DNA of 64,000 nucleotides, taken from NCBI RefSeq assembly GCF_004342485.1, contig NZ_SMBU01000025.1:21650-85649 (forward strand), written 5' to 3'. Positions 1 through 9,430 of the stretch are shown piece by piece. The position numbers and the translations under genes were made by a program. A model generated the notes under the pieces. The model had not been told where the DNA came from. It did not search any database and saw only the letters and a program-made list of their open reading frames with translations. Every line of letters starts with the position of its first letter. Within the stretch, counting starts at the first letter, position 1. This DNA comes from Roseateles saccharophilus. GTDB taxonomy: Bacteria > Pseudomonadota > Gammaproteobacteria > Burkholderiales > Burkholderiaceae_C.

Positions 1-650
1 CCGGTGGTGGTCTGCTCCAGCAGGCCCAGCAGCGTGCTCTCGGAGAACACCTTCGAGCCGAGGATGCGGATCTCGGCGATCTTGGCCGGCTCGCCTTCGG
101 TCACGTTGAAGCTGACGTTGACGCGGTTGCGCTCGATCGGCGTGATCGTCGTCGTGACCTCGGCGCCGTAGAGGCTGCGCGTCAGGTATTGCCGCTTGAG
201 CTCCTGCTCGGCGCGGTCGGCCAGGGCCTTGTCGAAGGGCTTGCCCTCGCCGATGCCGACGTCCTTCAGCGACTTGGACAGCGCTTCGGTATCGAACTCC
301 TTCAGGCCGACGAAGTTGACGTTGGCAATGATGGGGCGCTCGTCGATGATGACGACGACCGCATCGCCCTCGATGCTGATGCGCACGTCCTTGAAGAGGC
401 CGGTCGCGAACAGCGCGCGCAGCGCGGCGGCGCCCTTCTCATCGTTGTAGGTGTCGCCGATGCGAAAGGGCAGCGACGCGAACACGGTACCCGGGTCGGT
501 GCGCTGCAGGCCTTCGACGCGGATGTCCTTCAGCACGAAGGGATCGACGGCCCAGGCCAGCCCCGACTGGAACATCCCCGTGAGAGCCAAAGCCAGGAGA
601 CCGAGGCGGGAGGGGCGATGCTTCGCTCCCGAACTGTGGAAAGAGGACAT
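1..650 (-). CDS. bamA: Outer-membrane protein assembly factor BamA, N-terminal part (runs off the window)
   Basis: BamA is the central beta-barrel of the BAM complex that inserts outer-membrane proteins. Only about 216 codons are present, read from an ATG at 650; the rest lies beyond position 1. The N-terminus has a basic stretch and a hydrophobic segment ending near LAWA, a signal peptide, followed by the first POTRA domain with FVLKDIRVEGLQR, DERP and the start of POTRA 2. It lies 16 bp downstream of rseP in the same direction, the usual betaproteobacterial order. Product and strand are sure; the start is well supported because the signal peptide begins there. Confidence 0.95.
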   Translation of the reverse strand, partial: MSSFHSSGAKHRPSRLGLLALALTGMFQSGLAWAVDPFVLKDIRVEGLQRTDPGTVFASLPFRIGDTYNDEKGAAALRALFATGLFKDVRISIEGDAVVVIIDERPIIANVNFVGLKEFDTEALSKSLKDVGIGEGKPFDKALADRAEQELKRQYLTRSLYGAEVTTTITPIERNRVNVSFNVTEGEPAKIAEIRILGSKVFSESTLLGLLEQTTT

Positions 651-666
651 GCGAGACAGGGGGAGT

Positions 667-2037
667 TCAGTGCCAGCCCGCGAAGCGGGAGACAAGGTCG
701 TTGGAAAGGGCCAAGGCCATCATCAGCATCAGGATCAGCGCGCCTGCGCGCTGCAGTTGCCGTTGCCACCATTCAGGGACGGGGCGGCCACTCAGACCCT
801 CGAAAAGATGATACATGAGGTGCCCGCCGTCGAGCATCGGCAGCGGCAGCAGGTTCAACACCGCCAGGCTCATCGAGATGCGCGCCAGGAAGTCGAGGAA
901 GGGCGTGATGCCCGCGCGCGCCGACTGGCCGGCATAGTCCGCGATCGCCAGCGGGCCGCTGAGGTTCTTCACCGAGGCCTCGCCGACGAGGATGCGGCCG
1001 AGCAGCCGCACCGTCGTGGCGGCCATGTCCCAGCTCTGCGCGACGCCCGACCACAGCCCGTCCGCGAAGCCCCGGCTGACCAGCACGCGCTCGGGCGGCG
1101 AGCCGACATAGACCTCCAGCCGCGCGACCAGGCCACCGGCCTCCTGCAGCAGGCGCGGCGTGACGTCGAGCTCGACGACCTGGCCCGCGCGCTCGACGCG
1201 CCAGGCCATGTGGCGCGGCTGCCCGCCGTCGTGGGCATTGCGGATCGCATCGCGCAGCTGGCCGGCATCCTGGATCGCGCGGCCGTCGATGCTGAGCACG
1301 CGATCGCCCGCCACCAGCCCGGCCTTGGCGCCCGCGCCATCGGGCGTCACGCGGCTGATGAGGGGCGCCTGCAGCGGGTTCAGGCCGATCTCGGCGAACA
1401 GCTGTGCGTCGGGCGCGCGGCCGGCCAGGCGCTCGACATCCAGCCTGACACTGTGCGAGCCGTGGCCCTGGGCGTCGGTGACGGTCAGCTGCAGGCCCTC
1501 GCCCAGCGCCTGGGCGCGCGCGACCGCGGCGCTCAGCGCCGGCAGGGATTCGACGTCCTGCCATTGCTGGCCGTCTGGCGACACGGCGCGCACCCAGTCG
1601 CCGGCCTGCAGCCCGGCCCGCTCGGCCAGCGAACCGGACGCCGGCGTGCCGAGCAGCGGCTTGGGCACCTCGGTGCCCAGCCAGGCGACGACGGCGAACA
1701 GAAGAATCGCCAGCAGCCAGTTCGCCGCCGGCCCGGCCGCGACGATGGCGGCGCGCTGGTGCAACGGCCTCTGGCCGAAGGCCTGCTCGCGCTGCTGCTC
1801 CGGCACCGGGCCGTCGCGCTCGTCCAGCATGCGCACATAGCCGCCCAGCGGCAGCGCGCTGAGCGTGAACTCGGTGCCGTCGCGGCCGACACGCCGCCAC
1901 AGCACGCGGCCGAAGCCGATCGAGAAGCGCAGCACCTTGACGCCGCAGGCCCGCGCCACGCGATAGTGGCCCCATTCATGCACGGCGATCAGCACCGCGA
2001 TCGCGAACAAAAATGGCGGCAGGTCCGCAAGGCTCAT
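667..2037 (-). CDS. rseP: Site-2 intramembrane zinc metalloprotease RseP
   Basis: RseP cleaves anti-sigma factor RseA and signal-peptide remnants within the inner membrane and so controls the envelope stress response. The 456-residue product has the HEWGH zinc motif at residues 20-24 in the first membrane helix, two PDZ domains in the middle third, and the LDGGH motif near residue 402 in a late helix that supplies the third zinc ligand. The ATG at 2037 overlaps the dxr stop by four bases (ATGA); an upstream extension of 31 Arg-rich residues is discarded because it lies inside dxr and would push the HExxH helix away from the N-terminus. Confidence 0.96.
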   Translation of the reverse strand: MSLADLPPFLFAIAVLIAVHEWGHYRVARACGVKVLRFSIGFGRVLWRRVGRDGTEFTLSALPLGGYVRMLDERDGPVPEQQREQAFGQRPLHQRAAIVAAGPAANWLLAILLFAVVAWLGTEVPKPLLGTPASGSLAERAGLQAGDWVRAVSPDGQQWQDVESLPALSAAVARAQALGEGLQLTVTDAQGHGSHSVRLDVERLAGRAPDAQLFAEIGLNPLQAPLISRVTPDGAGAKAGLVAGDRVLSIDGRAIQDAGQLRDAIRNAHDGGQPRHMAWRVERAGQVVELDVTPRLLQEAGGLVARLEVYVGSPPERVLVSRGFADGLWSGVAQSWDMAATTVRLLGRILVGEASVKNLSGPLAIADYAGQSARAGITPFLDFLARISMSLAVLNLLPLPMLDGGHLMYHLFEGLSGRPVPEWWQRQLQRAGALILMLMMALALSNDLVSRFAGWH

Positions 2038-3200
2038 ACGAGGCGCCGCGCGTGATCGCGGGTGCGGGCGTCGAGGTCCAGCAGGGACTCGATGCTGCCG
2101 CAGTCGCCCGGCTGCACGTCGGCCAGGCATTGCGAGTTGATCGCATGGATGCGGTCGAAGCGCAGCCGACCGTTCAGGAAGGCGTCCACCGCCACCTCGT
2201 TGGCCGCGTTCAGCACCGTGGTCGTGCCCTCCGGGCCACGCAGCGCCTGCCAGGACAGGTGCAGGCCGGGGAAGCGGACTGCATCGGCTTCCTCGAACGT
2301 GAGGCTGGGCGTGGTCAGCAGGTCGAGCCGGCTGGCGCCCGAGGTGATGCGCTCGGGGAAGGACAGGCCGTAGGCGATGGGCACGCGCATGTCGGGCGTG
2401 CCGAGCTGGGCCAGCACCGACTGGTCACGGCAGACCACCATCGAATGGATGATGCTCTGCGGGTGGATCAGCACCTTGATTTGCTCGGGCGTGAGGTTGA
2501 ACAGCCAGCGCGCCTCGATGACCTCGAGGGCTTTGTTCATCATCGTCGCCGAGTCGACCGAGATCTTGCGGCCCATGACCCAATTGGGGTGGGCGCAGGC
2601 CTGGTCGGGCGTCACGTCGGCCAGGGTCTTCGGGTCGCGCTGGCGAAAGGGGCCGCCGGAGGCCGTCAGCACGATGTGATCGATACGCTCGTGCCAGGTC
2701 GCGCGGTCCTCGGGCAGGCACTGGAAGATGGCCGAGTGCTCGCTGTCGATGGGCAGCAGCGTGGCGCCGCCCTCCTCCACTGCATGCATGAACAAGGCGC
2801 CGCCGACGACGATGGCCTCCTTGTTGGCCAACAGCAGGCGCTTGCCGGCGCGGGCCGCGGCAATGGCCGGCGCGAGGCCGGCGGCACCGACGATGGCCGC
2901 CATCACCGTGTCGACGTCCGGATGGGCGGCGACCTCCGCCAGCGCCGCGGCGCCGTCCAGCACCTCGGTGCGACAGCCCGCCTCGCGCAGGCGCTCGCGC
3001 AGCCGGGCGGCGGCTTCGCGCCCGGGCATGGCGGCAAAGCGCGGCTGCCAGGCCAGGCACTGGGCCAGCAGTTCGTCGACGCGGCTCATCGCGCTCAACG
3101 CGACGACCTCATAGCGATCGGGGTGGCGCGCGAGGACGTCCAGCGTGTTGACGCCGATGGAGCCGGTCGAGCCCAGCACGCAAACACGTTGGCGATTCAT
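2034..3200 (-). CDS. dxr: 1-deoxy-D-xylulose-5-phosphate reductoisomerase
   Basis: Dxr (IspC) makes 2-C-methyl-D-erythritol 4-phosphate with NADPH, the committed step of the MEP isoprenoid pathway. The 388-residue protein starts with the NADPH-binding loop GSTGSIG at residues 10-16 and carries NKEAIVVGG, the metal-binding IDSEHSAI stretch and the [12 protein letters not shown] active-site motif, all intact. Start ATG at 3200 overlaps the cdsA stop by four bases, and its own stop overlaps rseP. With uppS and cdsA upstream and ispG elsewhere in the window, isoprenoid and phospholipid supply are clustered with envelope assembly genes. Confidence 0.97.
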   Translation of the reverse strand: MNRQRVCVLGSTGSIGVNTLDVLARHPDRYEVVALSAMSRVDELLAQCLAWQPRFAAMPGREAAARLRERLREAGCRTEVLDGAAALAEVAAHPDVDTVMAAIVGAAGLAPAIAAARAGKRLLLANKEAIVVGGALFMHAVEEGGATLLPIDSEHSAIFQCLPEDRATWHERIDHIVLTASGGPFRQRDPKTLADVTPDQACAHPNWVMGRKISVDSATMMNKALEVIEARWLFNLTPEQIKVLIHPQSIIHSMVVCRDQSVLAQLGTPDMRVPIAYGLSFPERITSGASRLDLLTTPSLTFEEADAVRFPGLHLSWQALRGPEGTTTVLNAANEVAVDAFLNGRLRFDRIHAINSQCLADVQPGDCGSIESLLDLDARTRDHARRLV

Positions 3201-4033
3201 AGGCTGATGAGGGCAAGGGCCAGCGGGAACACCGGCAGCAGCGCGTCGATACGGTCCAGCACGCCACCATGGCCGGGCAGCAGCCCGCTGCTGTCCTTGG
3301 CGCCGACGGCGCGCTTGACGAGGGATTCGAACAGATCGCCGACGACGCTCATCGCGGCGAGGAAGACCAGGGCCAGCAGCGACACGACGCCATGACGCTG
3401 CACCAGCAGCGTGTAGAGGCTGGGCGAGTCGACGGCGAAGCGCAGGTCGATGACATGGACCCAGGTGAAGCCCAGCAGGATGACGCCGGCGAGGCCGCCC
3501 CACACGCCTTCCCAGCTCTTGCCCGGGCTGATGGCCGGCGCGAGCTTGCGTTTGCCGAAGGCGCGGCCGCAGAAATAGGCGGCGATGTCGGCCATCCAGA
3601 CCAGGCAGAAGACCGACAGGATGAAGTTGATGCCATGCACCTTGGCCTGCACGATGGCCAGCCAGGCGCCCCAGAGCAGCAGCGCACCGAGGGCCAGGCG
3701 CCCGCCGCGGGCGATCCGCGGCCAGCCCGCAGGGCCGGCGCGCAGCGCATAGGCGCCACCCAGCACCCAGACCAGGCTGGCCAGCGACCAGACCCAGGAG
3801 GGCGGCGCGTTCAGGCCGCCGATCAGCAGAGTCCAGACGCAGGCCAGGGCCAGGGCCACGCCGGCCGAGATGGCGCCGGTGCCGGGCAGGCCGTTGAGCC
3901 GCGCCCACTCCCAGCCGGCCGCGCCCATCATCGCGACGGTGACCCAGGCGAAGGGCCAGGGGGAGGCCTGGAACAGCACCGGCAGCAGGACGGCCAGCAG
4001 CACGACGGCGGTGATAACGCGGGTCTTCAGCAT
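3197..4033 (-). CDS. cdsA: Phosphatidate cytidylyltransferase
   Basis: CdsA converts phosphatidate and CTP to CDP-diacylglycerol, precursor of all phospholipids, in the inner membrane. The 278-residue protein is strongly hydrophobic with about seven to eight membrane segments. The family signature lies near the C-terminus: [13 protein letters not shown] followed by [21 protein letters not shown]. Chosen start is the ATG at 4033 (MLKTRVITA), which begins directly at the first helix; longer forms would add Arg/Ser-rich residues with no family likeness. It lies 13 bp after uppS and overlaps dxr by ATGA. Confidence 0.95.
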   Translation of the reverse strand: MLKTRVITAVVLLAVLLPVLFQASPWPFAWVTVAMMGAAGWEWARLNGLPGTGAISAGVALALACVWTLLIGGLNAPPSWVWSLASLVWVLGGAYALRAGPAGWPRIARGGRLALGALLLWGAWLAIVQAKVHGINFILSVFCLVWMADIAAYFCGRAFGKRKLAPAISPGKSWEGVWGGLAGVILLGFTWVHVIDLRFAVDSPSLYTLLVQRHGVVSLLALVFLAAMSVVGDLFESLVKRAVGAKDSSGLLPGHGGVLDRIDALLPVFPLALALISL

Positions 4034-4046
4034 GGGTTGCCTGTTC

Positions 4047-4784
4047 TCAGGCCGCAGCCGGTGCTTCCTTGACGCCGCCGAAGCGGCGGTCGCGCTCGTG
4101 GAAGGCCGCGATGGCCGCGTCGAGTTCGCGCTCGCCGAACTCGGGCCACAGGCAGTCCGAGAACACGAATTCGGTGTACGCCGCCTGCCAGAGCAGGAAG
4201 TTGCTGATGCGCACCTCGCCGCCGGTGCGGATAAAGAGGTCGGGATCGGGCGCATAGCTCATGGCCATGAATTCCGACAGCCTGGCCTCGGTCAGTTCCG
4301 CGGCCGGCACGCCGGCCTCGATGGCCTTCCTGCAGGCCTGCACGATGTCCCAGCGGCCACCATAGTTGAAGGCGACGTTGAGCGTCAGCCTGGTGTTGTG
4401 CAGCGTGCTGCTCTCCGCCTCGTTCCAGGCGTTGCGCAGCTTGTCGGAGACGGCGTCGCGGTCGCCGACGATGCGGATGCGCACGCCCATCGCGCCCATC
4501 TTGGCGAGATAGCGGCTCACGGCGGCCAGCACCAGGCCCATCAGGCCCGAGACCTCGTCGCTGGGACGCTTCCAGTTCTCGCTGGAGAAGGCGAAGACGG
4601 TGAGGTATTCGATGTCGCGGGCGATGCAGGCCTGCACCACCTTGACAAGCGAGTCCACGCCCGCCTTGTGGCCGAAGAAGCGCGGCAGGAAGCGCTTCTT
4701 GGCCCAGCGGCCATTGCCATCCATGACGATGGCGACATGGCGCGGCGGCGCCGGGCGGTCCTGCGCCATGGGCAGCGCGCTCAA
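4047..4784 (-). CDS. uppS: Undecaprenyl (isoprenyl) diphosphate synthase
   Basis: UppS condenses isopentenyl diphosphate onto farnesyl diphosphate to make the C55 lipid carrier of peptidoglycan and O-antigen synthesis. Seen are the MDGNGRWA catalytic/phosphate-binding motif, FGHKAG, the AFSSENW stretch and the C-terminal [18 protein letters not shown] motif. The longest frame starts with TTG at 4784, which overlaps the frr stop (TTGA); the first ATG is at 4769 and would give 240 residues. Neither has a strong ribosome site, so the start is open between the two. Function is certain. Confidence 0.94.
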   Translation of the reverse strand: MSALPMAQDRPAPPRHVAIVMDGNGRWAKKRFLPRFFGHKAGVDSLVKVVQACIARDIEYLTVFAFSSENWKRPSDEVSGLMGLVLAAVSRYLAKMGAMGVRIRIVGDRDAVSDKLRNAWNEAESSTLHNTRLTLNVAFNYGGRWDIVQACRKAIEAGVPAAELTEARLSEFMAMSYAPDPDLFIRTGGEVRISNFLLWQAAYTEFVFSDCLWPEFGERELDAAIAAFHERDRRFGGVKEAPAAA

Positions 4785-5341
4785 ACCGCCAGGATCTCGG
4801 CTTCCTTGGCCGAGATCAGCTTGTCGATCTCGGCGATCACGCGGTCGGTGAGCTTCTGCACGTCGTCGAGGCTGCGGCGCTCTTCGTCCTCGCCGATTTC
4901 CTTGTCCTTCAGCAGCTTCTTGGCATGCTCGTTAGCGTCGCGGCGCAGATTGCGCACCGCCACCTTGGCATCCTCGCCGGCATTGCGCACGACCTTGGTC
5001 AAGTCCTTGCGGCGCTCCTCGGTCAGCGGCGGCATCGGCACGCGGATCAGGTCGCCCTGGCTCGCCGGGTTCAGGCCCAGGTCGCTCTCGCGGATGGCCT
5101 TCTCGATCTTGGCGCCCATGCCCTTTTCCCAGGGCTGGACGGAGATGGTGCGCGCGTCCAGCAGCGTCACATTGGCCACCTGCGAGATGGGCACCATGGA
5201 GCCGTAGTAGTCGACGCTGACCTGGTCGAGCAGGCCCGGGTGGGCGCGACCGGTGCGGATCTTCTGCAGTTCGCCCTTCAGCGACTCGACCGACTTGGCC
5301 ATCTTGGCCTCGGCGTTCTTCTTGATGTCGGCAATGCTCAT
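4781..5341 (-). CDS. frr: Ribosome recycling factor
   Basis: Frr with EF-G splits the post-termination ribosome complex. The 186-residue product is the standard length and has the typical start [22 protein letters not shown], and the C-terminal helix-rich tail [19 protein letters not shown] at 5341 is preceded by AAAGGA at a good ribosome-binding distance; a 19-residue upstream extension is rejected because it is encoded by an intergenic hairpin repeat. It follows pyrH, the near-universal order rpsB-tsf-pyrH-frr. Confidence 0.97.
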   Translation of the reverse strand: MSIADIKKNAEAKMAKSVESLKGELQKIRTGRAHPGLLDQVSVDYYGSMVPISQVANVTLLDARTISVQPWEKGMGAKIEKAIRESDLGLNPASQGDLIRVPMPPLTEERRKDLTKVVRNAGEDAKVAVRNLRRDANEHAKKLLKDKEIGEDEERRSLDDVQKLTDRVIAEIDKLISAKEAEILAV

Positions 5342-5350
5342 ATTCGTTTC

Positions 5351-5404
5351 CTTTGCGGGACAGACCACCCGAGCGACAGCGAGTAGCTCTGTCCCCAACT
5401 GACT
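5351..5404. repeat. Dispersed hairpin repeat, family 2, copy 1 (pyrH-frr gap)
   Basis: An inverted repeat GGGACAGA (5357-5364) and TCTGTCCC (5388-5395) encloses a variable centre and is flanked by CTTTGCG and CAACTGAC. A second copy with the same outer arms and flanks but another centre lies at 57956-58008 in the opposite orientation. It ends about 10 bases before the frr start, so it is transcribed as part of the frr leader. Confidence 0.75.
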
Positions 5405-5413
5405 TGAACTGAT

Positions 5414-6124
5414 TTAAACGTGCACCAGCGTGCCTTCGTCCTCGCCCTGCACCACGCGCCTGAGCGCACCGGGCTTGAAGATGCTGAAGACCTTGATCGG
5501 CAGTTTCTGGTCGCGGCACAGCGCGAAGGCGGCGCCGTCCATCACCTGCAGGTTGCGCGTGATGGCCTCGTCGAAGCTGATGCGCGAATAGCGCGTCGCC
5601 TCGGGGTTCTTCTTGGGGTCGGCGGTGTAGACGCCGTCGACCTTGGTGGCCTTCAACACGATCTCGGCACCGATCTCGGCGCCGCGCAGCGCGGCGGCGG
5701 TGTCGGTCGTGAAGAAGGGGTTGCCGGTGCCGGCAGCGAAGACGACGACCTTGCCCTCTTCGAGGTATTGCAGCGCCTTGGGGCGCACATAGGGCTCGAC
5801 GACCTGCTCGATGGCGATGGCCGACATCACGCGCGCCGTCATACCTTCCTGGCGCATCGTGTCGGCCAGGGCCAGGGAGTTCATCACCGTGGCCAGCATG
5901 CCCATGTAGTCGGCCGTCGCGCGGTCCATGCCGACCGAGCCGCCCGCCACGCCGCGGAAGATGTTGCCGCCGCCGATGACGATGGCCACCTCGATGCCCA
6001 TCTGCGTCACCTCGCGGACCTCCTGCACCATGCGGACGATGGTCGCGCGGTTGATGCCGTAGGCGTCGTCGCCCATCAGGGCTTCACCGGAGAGTTTGAG
6101 CAGGATGCGCTTGTACGCGGGCAT
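5414..6124 (-). CDS. pyrH: Uridylate kinase
   Basis: PyrH phosphorylates UMP to UDP, the entry to all other pyrimidine nucleotides, and in bacteria is a hexamer regulated by GTP and UTP. The 236-residue amino-acid-kinase fold shows KLSGEAL near the N-terminus, [11 protein letters not shown], and [12 protein letters not shown] with the [16 protein letters not shown] stretch. Start ATG at 6124 ([16 protein letters not shown]) matches the family; the longer reading adds 26 residues from the tsf-pyrH gap. A terminator-like hairpin lies between it and tsf, so it probably has partly independent expression. Confidence 0.96.
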   Translation of the reverse strand: MPAYKRILLKLSGEALMGDDAYGINRATIVRMVQEVREVTQMGIEVAIVIGGGNIFRGVAGGSVGMDRATADYMGMLATVMNSLALADTMRQEGMTARVMSAIAIEQVVEPYVRPKALQYLEEGKVVVFAAGTGNPFFTTDTAAALRGAEIGAEIVLKATKVDGVYTADPKKNPEATRYSRISFDEAITRNLQVMDGAAFALCRDQKLPIKVFSIFKPGALRRVVQGEDEGTLVHV

Positions 6125-6168
6125 GGTGTCCTCAGAAATCGGGGGCCTGTCGGTGGCCCGGAAGTTTA

Positions 6169-6191
6169 AAGGGCGCCAACTTGGCGCCCTT
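6169..6191 (-). terminator. Hairpin after tsf
   Basis: AAGGGCGCC and GGCGCCCTT form a 9-bp stem with a five-base loop; on the minus strand it is followed by TTTAAAC, a short U-tract. It sits directly after the tsf stop and before pyrH, so it may end or attenuate the rpsB-tsf transcript. Confidence 0.65.
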
Positions 6192-6208
6192 ATCTGTCGC
6201 AAGAGTCT

Positions 6209-7102
6209 TTACTGACCCTTTGCAGCCGCCACCTGGGCGGCCACTTCGGCCGCGAAGTCGTCGACCTTTTTCTCGATGCCTTCGCCGACGACGTAGAGCG
6301 TGAAGCCCTTGACCGTCGTGTTGACCGACTTCAGGTAGGCGCCCACGGTCTGCTTGCCGTCGGCGGCCTTCACGAAGACCTGGTCCAGCAGCGAGACTTC
6401 CTTCAGGAACTTCTGCACCGAACCCTCGACCATCTTGGCGACGATGTCGGCCGGCTTGCCGGATTCGGCAGCCTTCTCGGTGGCGATCTTGCGCTCCTTC
6501 TCGACCAACTCGGCCGAGACGTCGGCGCCCGACAGGGCGGCCGGCTTCATCGCGGCGATGTGCATGGCCACGTCCTTGGCGGCGACGTCGTCACCCTCGA
6601 ACTCGACGACCACGCCGATGCGGGTGCCGTGCAGATAGGTGGCCAGCTTGCTGCCGCTGTAGCGCTGGAAGCGGCGGATCGTCATGTTCTCGCCGATCTT
6701 GCCGATCAGGCCCTTGCGCACGTCTTCCACCGTCGGGCCGAAGCCTTCCTGCGCCAGGGGCAGGGCCGACAGGGCGGCCACGTCGGCCGGGTTGTGCTCG
6801 GCCACCAGGCCGGCCAGCGCGCCGACGAAGGCCAGGAAGGCGTCGTTCTTCGAGACGAAGTCGGTCTCGCAGTTGACTTCGATCAGCGCGCCGTTGCCGC
6901 CGACGACGGCCGAGGCGACGATGCCTTCGGCGGTGATGCGCGAGGCGGCCTTGCCGGCCTTGTTGCCCAGCTTGACGCGCAGGATCTCTTCGGCGCGGCC
7001 CATGTCGCCGTCGGCCTCGGTCAGTGCCTTCTTGCACTCCATCATCGGGGCGTCGGTGCGGGCACGCAGTTCGCCCACCATGCTTGCGGTGATAGCAGCC
7101 AT
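6209..7102 (-). CDS. tsf: Translation elongation factor Ts
   Basis: EF-Ts is the nucleotide exchange factor that recycles EF-Tu from GDP. The 297-residue product has the signature [12 protein letters not shown] close to the N-terminus and the core motif [12 protein letters not shown], and the C-terminal half has [13 protein letters not shown] at 7102 ([12 protein letters not shown]) fits the family and is preceded on the minus strand by GGAGAAC; the longer form adds nine residues. It lies between two hairpins, downstream of rpsB, as in most bacteria. Confidence 0.97.
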   Translation of the reverse strand: MAAITASMVGELRARTDAPMMECKKALTEADGDMGRAEEILRVKLGNKAGKAASRITAEGIVASAVVGGNGALIEVNCETDFVSKNDAFLAFVGALAGLVAEHNPADVAALSALPLAQEGFGPTVEDVRKGLIGKIGENMTIRRFQRYSGSKLATYLHGTRIGVVVEFEGDDVAAKDVAMHIAAMKPAALSGADVSAELVEKERKIATEKAAESGKPADIVAKMVEGSVQKFLKEVSLLDQVFVKAADGKQTVGAYLKSVNTTVKGFTLYVVGEGIEKKVDDFAAEVAAQVAAAKGQ

Positions 7103-7128
7103 TTCAGTTCTCCAGATTTCGGTTGGCA

Positions 7129-7150
7129 AAAGGGGCCTCGCGGCCCCTTT
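7129..7150 (-). terminator. Hairpin between rpsB and tsf
   Basis: AAAGGGGCC and GGCCCCTTT make a perfect 9-bp stem with a TCGC loop, followed on the minus strand by a short TTTT. An attenuating hairpin between rpsB and tsf is known from other proteobacteria and would lower tsf relative to rpsB expression. Confidence 0.7.
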
Positions 7151-7171
7151 CAGATGCAGGGTCGAAAGGGC

Positions 7172-7918
7172 TCAGGCCTCTTCGGAGACCTCGACGAACT
7201 CGTCGCCGGCCGGGGCGACCGCAGCCAGCACGTCGGCGGTGGCATTGGCCTTGCCTTCCAGCACGGCGTCGGCAACGGCGCGGGCGTACAGGGCCACGGC
7301 CTTGGCGGAGTCGTCGTTGCCGGGAATGACGTAGTCGATGCCGATCGGCGAGTGGTTGGTGTCAACCACGCCGATGACGGGAATGCCCAGCTTCTTGGCT
7401 TCGGCGACGGCGATCTTGTGATAGCCGACGTCGATGACGAAGATGGCGTCGGGCAGCGCGGTCATGTCCTGGATGCCGCCGATGTTCTTTTCCAGCTTGG
7501 CGATGTCGCGCTGGAACAGCAGGGCTTCCTTCTTGATCGCGGGCTGGGTGCCAGCCTCGACCTGGGCCTGCATGTCCTTCAGGTTCTTCAGCGAGGTCTT
7601 GACCGTCTTGAAGTTGGTCATCATGCCGCCCAGCCAGCGCGAGTCGACGTAGGGCATGCCGGCGCGCTGGGCTTCGGCGGCGATGAACTCACGGGCCTGG
7701 CGCTTCGTGCCGATCATCAGGATCGTGCCGCGCTTGGCAGCCAGCGAGCGCACGAACTTCATCGCATCGTTGAACGCGGGCAGCGTCTTCTCGAGGTTGA
7801 TGATGTGGATCTTGTTGCGATGGCCGTAGATATACGGGGCCATCTTGGGGTTCCAGAAGCGGGTTTGGTGGCCGAAATGGACGCCGGCTTCCAGCATCTC
7901 GCGCATCGTGACAGACAT
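7172..7918 (-). CDS. rpsB: 30S ribosomal protein S2
   Basis: S2 binds late to the small subunit and is needed for S1 attachment. The 248-residue protein begins [26 protein letters not shown] and holds the S2 signatures [13 protein letters not shown] and the later [19 protein letters not shown]. The ATG at 7918 is chosen over a frame 19 residues longer, which begins within the leader. The 195-bp gap to the divergent amidase gene at 8114 must hold the promoters of both; I could not assign rpsB boxes with confidence. Confidence 0.97.
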   Translation of the reverse strand: MSVTMREMLEAGVHFGHQTRFWNPKMAPYIYGHRNKIHIINLEKTLPAFNDAMKFVRSLAAKRGTILMIGTKRQAREFIAAEAQRAGMPYVDSRWLGGMMTNFKTVKTSLKNLKDMQAQVEAGTQPAIKKEALLFQRDIAKLEKNIGGIQDMTALPDAIFVIDVGYHKIAVAEAKKLGIPVIGVVDTNHSPIGIDYVIPGNDDSAKAVALYARAVADAVLEGKANATADVLAAVAPAGDEFVEVSEEA

Positions 7919-8113
7919 GGTCTTACCTCGAAGGTTGGGTCTAAAATCCGGCCCGAATTGCGCGATGTGAAACAAACGTTCGATCTTGTTTCGATCCGAT
8001 CTGTTTCGACTTCATCGCGCAGCACCTTGGGTGGGCCGGTTTGCGATTCGTCTTGCCGCCGCACGAGAACACCCGGTGCAGTCAGCAAAACCCGACGAGT
8101 ATATACCGAATCC

Positions 8114-9430
8114 ATGCCTGACGACCTGAGCCGTGTGCTTGAGGGCCTGCGGTCGGGTCGCCTGAGCGCGGCCGAACTGCTGGACGAGAGCCTGGCCGCC
8201 GCACGCGGCCAGTCCTGTGAGCACGCCTTCATCCGCCACTTCCCCGTGCCGCAGCGGCTTGCGGCGCCCGAGACGCCGCTGGGCGGCCTGGCTGTGTCCA
8301 TCAAGGACCTGTTCGACGTCGCCGGCCAGCCGACGACAGCCGGCTCCCGCGTGCTGGCCGATGCACCGCCCGCTGCGGCCGACTGCCCCGCCGTCGCGCG
8401 CCTGCGCGCCGCCGGCGCCACGCTGATCGGCCACACCAACCTGAGCGAATTCGCGTTCTCCGGCGTCGGCCTCAACCCCCACCACGGCACGCCGGTCAAC
8501 CCGGTCACGCTGGCACTGGACGGGCAGCGCCGCATCCCCGGCGGCTCCAGCTCGGGCGCGGCCGTCAGCGTCGCGGCCGGCGCGGCCTGGGCGGCGCTGG
8601 GCTCGGACACCGGCGGCTCCATCCGCATCCCGGCGGCCCTGCAGGGCTTGGTGGGCTTCAAGAACACGGCGCGGCTGACGCCGATGGACGGCGCCATCCC
8701 GCTGGCCCGTTCGCTGGACACCGCCTGCGCGATCACGCGCTCGGTGCGCGACGCCGTGCTGCTGCACGAGATCCTGTCGGGCCGGCCGGTCGCGCGGCTG
8801 AACCGGCCGCTGGCGGCCTGGCGTCTGGCCGTGGCCCGCCCGCTGCTGCAGGACGACCTGGACGCCGGCGTCGCCACCGCCTTCGAGCGCAGCCTGACCG
8901 CGCTGCGCGCCGCCGGTGCCGACATCGTCGACATCGACCTGCCCGCCCTGCGCGATCTGCCACCGCCGCAGGCCCGCGGAGCCCTCGTCGCCGCCGAGGC
9001 CTGGGCTTGGCACCACGAGCTGCTGGCCCGCCGCGAGGCCGGCTACGACCCGCGCGTGGCTTGGCGCATCCGCCAGGGCGAGCGCGTCACGCCAGAGATC
9101 CTGCAGGTCGCCCTGGCCGCGCGCCAGCGCTACATCGCCAGCATGGAGGCCTCGCTGCAGGGCATCGACGCCGTGCTGTCGCCGACCGTGCCCGTCGTCG
9201 CGCCGCTGCTGCAGCCTCTTGTCGACAGCGACGAGAGCTTCTTCGCAGCCAATGCGCTGCTGCTGCGCAACCCCGGCCTGGTCAATGCGCTGGACGGCTG
9301 CGCGATCAGCCTGCCCTGCCAGCGCCCGGGCGAACTGCCCGTCGGCCTGATGCTGTGGGCGCCGGCACTGCGCGACGAGGCGCTGCTCAACCTCGCCCTC
9401 CTTCTCGAACCCCTTCTCCCGACTCACTGA
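8114..9430 (+). CDS. Amidase of the amidase-signature family
   Basis: The 438-residue protein is a Ser-cis-Ser-Lys amide hydrolase. Lys64 lies in VSIKDLFDV, the Gly/Ser loop IPGGSSSGAA is at about 141-150, and the probable nucleophile Ser169 lies in GSDTGGSIRIPAA. The substrate cannot be told from sequence. It is unlikely to be GatA, since gatB and gatC are not adjacent and the protein is shorter than most GatA. ATG at 8114 begins the family-like region; a very long upstream extension is only the antisense of rpsB and tsf. Its stop overlaps the start of the next gene (TGATG), so the two are probably translated together. Confidence 0.88.
   Translation: MPDDLSRVLEGLRSGRLSAAELLDESLAAARGQSCEHAFIRHFPVPQRLAAPETPLGGLAVSIKDLFDVAGQPTTAGSRVLADAPPAAADCPAVARLRAAGATLIGHTNLSEFAFSGVGLNPHHGTPVNPVTLALDGQRRIPGGSSSGAAVSVAAGAAWAALGSDTGGSIRIPAALQGLVGFKNTARLTPMDGAIPLARSLDTACAITRSVRDAVLLHEILSGRPVARLNRPLAAWRLAVARPLLQDDLDAGVATAFERSLTALRAAGADIVDIDLPALRDLPPPQARGALVAAEAWAWHHELLARREAGYDPRVAWRIRQGERVTPEILQVALAARQRYIASMEASLQGIDAVLSPTVPVVAPLLQPLVDSDESFFAANALLLRNPGLVNALDGCAISLPCQRPGELPVGLMLWAPALRDEALLNLALLLEPLLPTH

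Noticed and set aside
6560..8113. Long N-terminal extension of the amidase frame
   Set aside because: It lies opposite tsf and rpsB; the amidase family begins at 8114.
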